From contig JAPLSP010000716.1 of the NCBI GenBank assembly GCA_026398575.1, positions 1 to 29,680 on the forward strand: 29,680 nucleotides of DNA, given 5' to 3'. Shown in pieces: positions 1 to 6,613 of this stretch. The DNA is from Candidatus Sumerlaeota bacterium (lineage in GTDB: Bacteria > Sumerlaeota > Sumerlaeia > JADFCT01). The translations under genes and the position numbers were made by a program. The notes beneath the pieces are model-generated. The model was not told the origin of the DNA and searched no databases. It saw only the letters and a program-made list of their open reading frames with translations. Positions within the stretch are counted from its first letter, which is position 1. Each line of letters starts with the position of its first letter.

Positions 1-16
1 TCGGATCGAGCGGCCT

Positions 17-151
17 ACTGCGCATCGCGAAAGGCTTACGAAAATCTGGCTTGGCGGAGACCGACGGTTGGGATGATACTTCTACTTGTTGGATTCGTCT
101 GACCTTAAAAAGGGCGAGGTAGCTGAACTGCGCATCGCTAAAGGGTTACGA
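17..151 (+). repeat. 25-bp imperfect direct repeat pair
   Basis: A 25-base segment beginning actgcgcatcgc occurs at 17-41 and again at 127-151, with two mismatches and a period of 110 bases. The second copy ends about 23 bases before the start codon of the following gene and abuts its purine-rich ribosome-binding stretch. The two copies fall in different reading frames, so a repeated protein segment is unlikely. All three plus-strand frames are open at the left edge, so the end of an upstream gene (one frame runs to a stop at 120-122, another to 100-102) cannot be excluded or assigned. Confidence 0.6.
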
Positions 152-174
152 GGGAAAAGAAAGGACCCCTGACC

Positions 175-2100
175 ATGAACCTGATCGAAGGGCTTAAAGG
201 CGCCGGAAGCGTCCGACTCAGACTCATATTGCTGCTGGGGATAGTCCTGCTTGTGTCTCTGATCGGGTGCATCCTGACTGCTGTCATGATTAATGAGAAG
301 AGCCCGGGAGATAGAACAAGCCATACAACGTCTGAGACCCTTGGCTTGAGCGCCACATTCGAGCTTAATAAATCCACCTACAATATCGGCGAGCCGATCA
401 TTGCCACACTGACCATCCAGAATATCACCTCCCATGCTATTAAATTAAGCAAGGGTGGAGACTACCGCGCAGGACGGCGGGAACGGTGGGGATTTAGCGT
501 GACGGACGAAACTGGAAAGAGTGTTCCGGACCCGCTCCTGATATTTGTTTCTTCAAATATGAGCGGCGGGTTGGGCGGTTGGGACAATCTGGCGCCTGGC
601 GAAACCTATACCGTGAGCACGCTGTTGAACCTGTATGCGACTGCGCGCGCTTCGGGCCGTTACACCGTGGCGGGCGATTACCAAACCACGGATAATCCCG
701 TGGGGAATCCTCAGGAAGGGCTCGCGTGGAAGCCGGTCCGCTTCCGGGTGCGCAACTGGTCAAGCAGCATGAGCGAGAGGCAAGGGCTCGCCTTGTTTGC
801 CAAGCACAAGCTCGACGAAATTCATCCCTGCATTCTCTACGGCCTGCAAAATAGCACAGGGCGCATCCCGCAATTGATCGAGATGATAGAGCAATTCGCG
901 CCGCCCTCCGGGAAGATTCCGCCTTCGCTTGCCGAGCGGAATGCACATGTCGAGGCCATGAAGGCGCTTGTTTTGATGCCAGACAAATCGGCTGTTTATC
1001 GTGCGTTCGAAAAGCAGGTCGTTGCGCGCTGGCCAAAGCCGAGCGCGAATCATGACAATGATTATTTTAACCATCATCCCATCCATGAGCCTCTGGGCTA
1101 TATTTATCAATGCGCGATTACACCGGAAAGCGTGCCTATCATTGAGCGGTCGTTCGATCACCCCAACGCGTATGTCGCCGATCTGGCTTTTTGGACCGCG
1201 CTTTCGATGGGAAGCGGCAAGGCGTTGGAGCGCCTGCCGGCGGCGTTGCGCTCGGACAATGCCGGAACCAGCCGCGAGGCCCGGGAGCATGCGTTTAAGT
1301 ATCTGATTATGCTCCAAGCCTATGGCGCCCCTCCGCGGGACATTGCGCAGTATATGTCAATCGAACACGCCTCAGAGTATGGGGATGCCTTGATTGACGG
1401 ATTCAGGCAGGAAAAGGGAGGAAGAACCGAAAAGGCTGCCGAGGCTTGTCCCGAGCGCTGTTTGTTTTCCTACTTGCTGAATTTTCATTTTGCCGCCTGC
1501 CGTTTCTGGGACGCCATGGAGATCGCGGTGGAGAGCGATTCGCCGGCCAAGCATCTGGCGGCTTTGTATTACCTGTCCAGCTACAACCAGATGCCCGGCT
1601 TCGCTCTGACGAAAGAACAGATCGCCCAACTGACTCCTTTTGTCCGCCGGCAGATGCAAACGCATCCGGACGTTGGAGGGCGCGCCCGGGCGATGCGTTG
1701 CCTGGGACAGTGGGGCGATGCGGAATCCATCCCGGCGCTGGCGCAGGCTCTGGATGCTCCGGAAAAGCCGCTGCGTCTTGCCGCCGCCGGAGCGCTGATC
1801 CTACTGCGTCATAAGCCCCTGCTGGAAAAGAGCATCGAGCGGATTGTGGATGAAGACGAGGATCTTAAGCCGCGGCATGTGTTCTGGGTGGCGTCGCGTT
1901 TGGGTATGGAATATGCGGAGTTGCAGCGGCTGGAATTGCCGGCGTCGCCGACGGCGGCGCCTGTGCCCCGCACGACGGATACGTTTGCGGGTAATCCCAA
2001 TAATCCTGCTTCAGACGAACCTGCCTCGCGCACGATTCGCGAGATGCGCGATCGCCGAAAAGCCGCTCTGCGCCGCCTGAGCGGAGAAGCGGCGCCGTAG
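175..2100 (+). CDS. Membrane-anchored HEAT-repeat-like protein
   Basis: This 641-residue protein begins with a short basic stretch and a hydrophobic segment (about residues 14-40) that contains SLIGC, which fits a lipobox. It is therefore either a lipoprotein with Cys32 at its N-terminus or a single-pass membrane protein. Residues about 55-165 look like a beta-sandwich of the kind found in BsuPI/Ig-like domains (FELNKSTYNIGEPIIATLTI). The C-terminal third has alpha-helical repeat character; around residues 510-560 there is a recognisable HEAT-type unit (SIPALAQALDAPEKPLRLAA). The last 50 residues are Pro/Ala rich and charged. The ATG is preceded by aaaggac at a suitable distance. No catalytic motif was seen, so a binding or scaffold role at the cell envelope is the most that can be inferred. 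It stands alone, followed by a repeat-filled spacer. Confidence 0.75.
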   Translation: MNLIEGLKGAGSVRLRLILLLGIVLLVSLIGCILTAVMINEKSPGDRTSHTTSETLGLSATFELNKSTYNIGEPIIATLTIQNITSHAIKLSKGGDYRAGRRERWGFSVTDETGKSVPDPLLIFVSSNMSGGLGGWDNLAPGETYTVSTLLNLYATARASGRYTVAGDYQTTDNPVGNPQEGLAWKPVRFRVRNWSSSMSERQGLALFAKHKLDEIHPCILYGLQNSTGRIPQLIEMIEQFAPPSGKIPPSLAERNAHVEAMKALVLMPDKSAVYRAFEKQVVARWPKPSANHDNDYFNHHPIHEPLGYIYQCAITPESVPIIERSFDHPNAYVADLAFWTALSMGSGKALERLPAALRSDNAGTSREAREHAFKYLIMLQAYGAPPRDIAQYMSIEHASEYGDALIDGFRQEKGGRTEKAAEACPERCLFSYLLNFHFAACRFWDAMEIAVESDSPAKHLAALYYLSSYNQMPGFALTKEQIAQLTPFVRRQMQTHPDVGGRARAMRCLGQWGDAESIPALAQALDAPEKPLRLAAAGALILLRHKPLLEKSIERIVDEDEDLKPRHVFWVASRLGMEYAELQRLELPASPTAAPVPRTTDTFAGNPNNPASDEPASRTIREMRDRRKAALRRLSGEAAP

Positions 2101-2260
2101 GGGATTCTGTTCGGCATAATGCAGGGCAACGCGACCGTGGGTGTAGCGGAAAAAGGACTAACCGCCATGTGTATTCCAAAGCTGAAGCCGGAAGATACTG
2201 CTCATGCATTTGTCAGTGCATGAACAGCAGCATCCAGCCGCTGGCTTGGGATACGCCCTC

Positions 2261-2348
2261 TTCCTCCCGTCGTCTCTTCGTCTCTTCGTCTCTTCCTCCC
2301 GTCGTCTCTTCGTCTCTTCCTCCCGTCGTCTCTTCGTCTCTTCGTCTC
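2261..2348 (+). repeat. 24-bp minisatellite built from 8-bp units
   Basis: Three copies of a 24-base unit (first half ttcctcccgtcg, second half tctcttcgtctc) lie at 2261-2284, 2293-2316 and 2317-2340. An extra 8-base ttcgtctc unit follows the first and the third copies (2285-2292, 2341-2348). The array is pure pyrimidine apart from G and ends 48 bases before the symporter start codon. Frames through it are open but encode only Ser/Leu/Arg repeats, so it is not treated as coding. The rest of 2101-2260 holds only an 18-codon ORF (2167-2223) with a purine-rich leader, which I do not call as a gene. Confidence 0.9.
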
Positions 2349-2396
2349 CTTTGTGCCGGCATTTTCTCTTGAGCGCTCGATGCGCATCAGATTAAA

Positions 2397-4640
2397 ATGG
2401 CTATGGTAAGTAGCATCATGGAAGCCAAGGCACTAAAGACGGGAGACGTCGTGCATATTGTTGACTGGCTGATCATGATCGTGCCGCTGATCATCTGTGG
2501 CTACATCGCGATTTACTCGCGCAAATTCGTCAAAAGCGTGGCGGACTTCATGGCCGGCGGACGCAACGCCGGACGCTTCCTCATCAGCGCCGCCCGTAGC
2601 GAGCAAAACGGGGGCGCCGTGGTCTTCGTCGCCATTTTTCAGGCGTTCTATGCTTCCGGCTTTTGCATGAATTGGTGGTGGAATATTTCCGTTCCGGTCG
2701 CCCTGCTCGTCATGACTACCGGCTATGTCATCTATCGCTACCGCGAAACGCGCGCCATGACGCTCGGCCAGTTCTTTGAGATGCGCTACAGCCGCCGGTT
2801 CCGCCTCGTTACCGGCATTCTCGGATTTTTCGCCGGCATTGTCAACTTCGGCATCATTCCCGTCGTCGGCGCCAAGTGCATGGTCTATCTGCTGCAGCTT
2901 CCCGCGGAGTTTCAAGTTTTTTCCCTCACCGTCCCAACCCATCTGGTGCTGATGGCCATATTCCTCAGCCTGTGCGTCCTGACCACCACCACCGGCGGGC
3001 AAATCAGCGTCCTGCTGACCGACTGCGCCGAGGGCATGTTCTCGCAACTCTTCTACACCTTGATCGGCCTGGTGGCGCTGATCCGGTGCTTCGATTGGGG
3101 CGCCACCCAGGCGATGCTCCTGGATACCGCGCCCGGCAAATCGCTGGTGAATCCATTCGACGCCTTCGGGATCGCGGATTTCAACATCTGGTTTGTGATT
3201 ATGGCCACCATCAGCGGAAACTTCTATCGCACGATCGCCTGGCAAAACTCCCATGCCTTCAACTCCTCGGGCGCCTCGCCGCATGAATCGCGTATGGGCA
3301 ACGTCCTCGGCCTGTGGCGCGCCTTCGCCGTCACAACCATGGTCACGCTCCTCGCGGTTTGCGCCATGACTTACCTGCACAATCCCCAGGGCCACGCCGC
3401 CGTGCAAACCGTCCTCGACGGCATCAAGGACACCGCGACCCAGGACCAGATGCGAATGCCGACCGCCATTTCGCAGCTGCTGCCGATGGGCATCAACGGC
3501 ATGTTGCTGGCCGTCTGCCTCATGGGCATCATCTCCGGCGACGGCATCCACCTGCATTCCTGGGGCAGCATCCTGATTCAGGACGTCATCATGCCCTTCC
3601 GCCGCAAGCCGCTCACCCCGCGCCAGCATCTGCTCTTGCTGCGCCTCTCCATCGTCGGCGTCGCGCTGTGGGCCTTCGTCTTTGGCGCGCTCTTTCCCCA
3701 AACCAAATACGTGCAATTCTGGTGGGCCGTCACGGAAGCCATCTTCATCGGCGGGGCCGGCGTCGCCGTAGTCGGCGGCCTGTATTGGAGCCGCGGCGCC
3801 GTAGCCGGCGCTTGGACCGGCCTGTTCACAGGTTCCACTCTGGCGGTTACGGGAATCCTGGCCGACCTGTACTGCCGGTGCGGTCTGGAGGAAGGACAGG
3901 AATGGATAATGTGGGGCATGAAGTTGAGCGAGAAGAATGGATTCATCTTGAACGGCGTGCAGGTAAGCTTCTTTTCGGGAATGGTCGCGTGCCTCGCCTA
4001 CGGCGTCGTGTCCTGGCTGACGTGCAAACATCCGCACAACATGGACCGTCTGCTCCATCGCGGCCAATACGCCGTTGAAGGCTATGGGGCCCCTAGCGCC
4101 GCGCCCGCTGATACCGCATCGCTCGCCGCCACTGGACAAGAAACGCCTGCCGCCGCCCTAACGTTTGCCACCGCCACAACCTCCGCTAATACCCCATCCG
4201 CCACAGTCAAGCGCGCCCCCTGGCTTCATCGCCTCGTCGGCATCAACGATCAATTCAGCCGCATGGACCGCTGGACGACCCTGGGAATTTTCTGGTGGTC
4301 CATGTTGCTGTTCGCCGTATTTACCATCGGCAGCGTCGGCTACCTGTTGCTCCGCCAAAGCGGCCACGACAAAGACTACAACATCTATTGGGCCTACTAT
4401 TCCCTGATCGCCGGAATCTATCTCCCCCTGCTCATCGGCGCCGCTACAACCATCTGGTTCACCATCGGCTGCTGGCACGACATGCGCGTCTTCTTCAAGC
4501 GCCTGCGCGATGAAAAAGTGGACATCCGCGACGACGGCGCCGTCCGCGACGACCCCTCCGCCGCCGACCTGGCCGCCGCCGAGATAGCCGCCATGCAGGC
4601 CGCCGCCGCCGAGCCGGTTTCCGAATCAGCCAAACCATGA
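2397..4640 (+). CDS. Sodium:solute symporter family transporter
   Basis: This 747-residue polytopic membrane protein of the SSS (SLC5-like) family is predicted to couple Na+ entry to uptake of a sugar or another organic solute. The N-terminal helix is followed by DFMAGGRNAGRFLISAA, the usual first-loop region of the family, and about 13 hydrophobic segments follow. A Pro/Ala/Thr-rich linker (about residues 560-600) leads to two more membrane spans and a charged, Ala-rich cytoplasmic tail. That C-terminal extension makes it longer than classical 500-550-residue members and is common in planctomycete/lentisphaere-type homologues. The start is uncertain: ATGs occur at 2397 and at internal Met codons shortly after, and no strong Shine-Dalgarno is visible. 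The substrate cannot be told from the sequence. The 24-bp minisatellite sits immediately upstream. Confidence 0.9.
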   Translation: MAMVSSIMEAKALKTGDVVHIVDWLIMIVPLIICGYIAIYSRKFVKSVADFMAGGRNAGRFLISAARSEQNGGAVVFVAIFQAFYASGFCMNWWWNISVPVALLVMTTGYVIYRYRETRAMTLGQFFEMRYSRRFRLVTGILGFFAGIVNFGIIPVVGAKCMVYLLQLPAEFQVFSLTVPTHLVLMAIFLSLCVLTTTTGGQISVLLTDCAEGMFSQLFYTLIGLVALIRCFDWGATQAMLLDTAPGKSLVNPFDAFGIADFNIWFVIMATISGNFYRTIAWQNSHAFNSSGASPHESRMGNVLGLWRAFAVTTMVTLLAVCAMTYLHNPQGHAAVQTVLDGIKDTATQDQMRMPTAISQLLPMGINGMLLAVCLMGIISGDGIHLHSWGSILIQDVIMPFRRKPLTPRQHLLLLRLSIVGVALWAFVFGALFPQTKYVQFWWAVTEAIFIGGAGVAVVGGLYWSRGAVAGAWTGLFTGSTLAVTGILADLYCRCGLEEGQEWIMWGMKLSEKNGFILNGVQVSFFSGMVACLAYGVVSWLTCKHPHNMDRLLHRGQYAVEGYGAPSAAPADTASLAATGQETPAAALTFATATTSANTPSATVKRAPWLHRLVGINDQFSRMDRWTTLGIFWWSMLLFAVFTIGSVGYLLLRQSGHDKDYNIYWAYYSLIAGIYLPLLIGAATTIWFTIGCWHDMRVFFKRLRDEKVDIRDDGAVRDDPSAADLAAAEIAAMQAAAAEPVSESAKP

Positions 4641-4713
4641 GCCAGAATCGGAGATAAGTTGCATTAAATCACTTGAAATCAATCTCGACAACATCGTTGA
4701 CGAAATCTGATGC

Positions 4714-4837
4714 CATCCGGTCGGCGATAACTGAAATTTGCTCGACAGTGTCGAGCATTTCCCAGACAACGTCTGGGATTTTTCAGACGCCGTCTGAAAA
4801 ATCCATCGCCGACTAAATCGCCAAAACACGCCGGATG
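4714..4837. repeat. Triple hairpin enclosed by long-range stem
   Basis: Three perfect hairpins follow one another: 4740-4756 (7-bp stem, loop agt), 4761-4777 (7-bp stem, loop aac) and 4778-4802 (11-bp stem, loop gcc). Each has a 3-nt loop closed by the same core GAC-NNN-GTC. They are flanked by complementary arms: 4714-4720 pairs with 4831-4837 (catccgg/ccggatg) and 4721-4728 pairs with 4805-4812 (tcggcgat/atcgccga), giving a cloverleaf-like fold. No U-tract follows the last stem on either strand, so a simple intrinsic terminator is not a full explanation. It could be a structured RNA, a REP-like or palindromic mobile element, or a recombination site. Confidence 0.7.
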
Positions 4838-4990
4838 CTAGAGGGACGGAAATAAGGAAGCCAAGTCCCATGGAATAAAAAGTGACTGCGCCCGCTCCCA
4901 TTCGTCCGCATCAGTTTAGCAGCCCGACCACCGCCAAACCAAGAGCCGAGTCAGCCAATCGCTGCTGCCATTCTGAATTGGACCGGGAAA

Positions 4991-5029
4991 TTTGGCGCCT
5001 GCCTTTGAAAATTAGAAGGCGCCGCCAAA
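4991..5029 (-). terminator. Possible hairpin terminator of ABC operon
   Basis: The 7-bp outer stem tttggcg/cgccaaa (4991-4997 with 5023-5029) and inner stem gcctt/aaggc (5001-5005 with 5016-5020) form a hairpin about 90 bases downstream of the operon's last stop codon. Only three T residues follow on the minus strand, so termination activity is a guess. Confidence 0.3.
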
Positions 5030-5120
5030 CCATAAACAGGTAAAGCAGCCCTTGCCCTGGCATTTGAACAGCCCCGCCTCCTTTAAGCCTCTCGGAGTGA
5101 AAGATTTCCAGAATTCTTAC

Positions 5121-5888
5121 TTACAGCGAATTTGCCCTAAGTAGTTGATGCAGCTTCTCTACGAAAGGAGCTGTCTCGACTGGCGTGATTTTTTGCCTGT
5201 CAGTCTTTGACCAATGGCTTGTTTCGATCACACCGATGACGTGTGCAGGGCGCTCTGAGAGCACGATAACTCGTTCACAAAGACGGACGGCTTCATGAAG
5301 ATCGTGAGTAACCATAAGCAGACTGATCCCATTCGATCCACAATTCTCCAGGATCAAATCCTGCAGCTTCATGCGGGCATAAACATCTAGCGCGCCAAAT
5401 GGCTCATCGAGAATCAACAGCTTCGGCTGAGTAATGAGCGCGCGGGCAAGTGCAACTCTTTGGCGCATTCCGCCTGACAGTTGAGCTGGGTAAAACTTCT
5501 CGAAACCTTGCAGCCCAAAGGCGTTGATCAGTTCAGCAACACTACTACAAATATCGGGCGCCGCTCGGTTACCACCTAAGGGAAAACGCACGTTTCCTTC
5601 TACGGTTCGCCATGGGAATAATGCTAAATGCTGAAATGCAAACGAAATGGGAATTGGATCATCGGACTCTTTTACATCCCATGAAACGGTTCCATTATCT
5701 GGAGTTTCTATGCCCGCTAGAATTCTCAAAAACGTCGTTTTCCCACAGCCAGAAGGACCGACAATCCCCACAAATTCCCCGTGTGCTACATCAAGTGTGA
5801 TAGGTTCGAGAACATGCAACCCTCCGGCACTTGCACGGAAGGTCTTTGTTATGGCGATCGCCTGCAATAATGGTTTCTTTTCGGTCAC
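5121..5888 (-). CDS. ABC transporter ATP-binding protein (SsuB/TauB type)
   Basis: This is the 255-residue nucleotide-binding subunit of an ABC importer of the nitrate/sulfonate/taurine class; it would energise the permease at the inner membrane. All core motifs are present: Walker A GPSGCGKTT (about 44-52), Q-loop FAFQ (83-86), signature LSGGMRQR (137-144), Walker B LLILDEP (157-163) and H-loop THD (194-196). I choose the GTG at 5888 because it overlaps the methyltransferase stop (GTGA) and has AAGGA about six bases upstream; an in-frame upstream start at 5939 would lie inside the previous gene. It is the last gene of the five-gene operon. Unusually, it is separated from its permease by two non-transporter genes. 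Confidence 0.92.
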   Translation of the reverse strand: MTEKKPLLQAIAITKTFRASAGGLHVLEPITLDVAHGEFVGIVGPSGCGKTTFLRILAGIETPDNGTVSWDVKESDDPIPISFAFQHLALFPWRTVEGNVRFPLGGNRAAPDICSSVAELINAFGLQGFEKFYPAQLSGGMRQRVALARALITQPKLLILDEPFGALDVYARMKLQDLILENCGSNGISLLMVTHDLHEAVRLCERVIVLSERPAHVIGVIETSHWSKTDRQKITPVETAPFVEKLHQLLRANSL

Positions 5889-6613
5889 GGAGATTCCTTT
5901 GTGTAAACCATGTAATGAACGCCGCCGAATCCGCAACAAGATGCCAATCTGCCAATTCTTGCCGTAGGAAACGCCAACTGAAGCTTGGGCTGAATATCGC
6001 TAAAACGATACCATCCAATCTTCTTGCGGTGAGCGACATCAACGGCTCTGTGTTGTCGCCATTCCTTGCTCGGATACTTCATACCCAGAATTGCTTTCCA
6101 GCCTCTTCGCCAGCCCAGAGTCTTCAAAACAGCAACCCATGTAATTAGCAGAGTGAGAGGAAAACCAAACAGGCTAAAGCATGCCGACTCACGGTCAATG
6201 TCTATGAGTATGAGTTTTCCACCTGACGGCAACAACGATTTATATTGAAGCAGAGAATCTATGGGGTCTCGAAAATGGTGTAAGGAGGTTCGGGCCAAAA
6301 TAGCATCAAAAATGCCTAGATGCTGTACCCAATTCATATCCTGAGCATCCCCCTCTAGAAACTGAGTATTCCCGCTATTGGATATGGAACCAGCTATTTC
6401 AACCGCCTTTTCTCGGATATCAATCCCAACTACAGATCCGAGTGGCACTACTTTGAGCATTTTCAAAACAAGTTTCCCATCACCGCAGCCGACATCTAGC
6501 ACTCTCCCCCCTGTACGAAGTTGACTTGCGATTAAGGGCTCCGTAAATGCATAGAACAGCTGGAGGCAGTCACCTAGGAAAAGCTCATCAGGAGCAAGGG
6601 GATCTTTTTTCAT
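5885..6613 (-). CDS. Class I SAM-dependent methyltransferase
   Basis: This 242-residue protein has the Rossmann-type methyltransferase fold. Motif I is VLDVGCGDGK (about 35-44), the acidic end of beta-2 is VVGIDIREKA (54-63), and ARTSLHHF carries the motif typical of Methyltransf_11/UbiE-like enzymes. A hydrophobic helix (SLFGFPLTLLITWVAVLKTL) follows the central strand, suggesting contact with a membrane or a hydrophobic substrate. The substrate is unknown. The ATG at 6613 overlaps the stop of the preceding gene by ATGA; the longer ORF starting at 6661 would run 51 bases into that gene and is less likely. The gene's own stop overlaps the ATPase GTG. It is the partner of the DAC-like gene in this operon, and whether it methylates a nucleotide product, a transported compound or a protein is open. 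Confidence 0.85.
   Translation of the reverse strand: MKKDPLAPDELFLGDCLQLFYAFTEPLIASQLRTGGRVLDVGCGDGKLVLKMLKVVPLGSVVGIDIREKAVEIAGSISNSGNTQFLEGDAQDMNWVQHLGIFDAILARTSLHHFRDPIDSLLQYKSLLPSGGKLILIDIDRESACFSLFGFPLTLLITWVAVLKTLGWRRGWKAILGMKYPSKEWRQHRAVDVAHRKKIGWYRFSDIQPKLQLAFPTARIGRLASCCGFGGVHYMVYTKESP

Larger units (their letters stand above)
4641..5120. other. Gene-free spacer with structured element
   Basis: No plausible gene lies in these 480 bases between the symporter and the 3' end of the minus-strand ABC operon. The left half holds the multi-hairpin element at 4714-4837 (separate entry). The right half contains a looser hairpin at 4991-5029. Nothing else was recognised, and no tRNA-like fold or riboswitch consensus was seen. 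Confidence 0.7.

Noticed and set aside
2433..4139. 568-codon open frame on the minus strand
   Set aside because: Antisense shadow of the symporter; low-complexity His/Asp/Glu-rich translation with no domain.
4789..4798. Exact neisserial DNA-uptake 10-mer gccgtctgaa inside the third hairpin
   Set aside because: Single occurrence, created by the palindrome itself; gene content is not neisserial.
4778..4802. Third hairpin as a plain intrinsic terminator of the symporter
   Set aside because: No T-run follows the stem on either strand; the T/A runs are within the stem. It may still slow transcription but the label is not supported.
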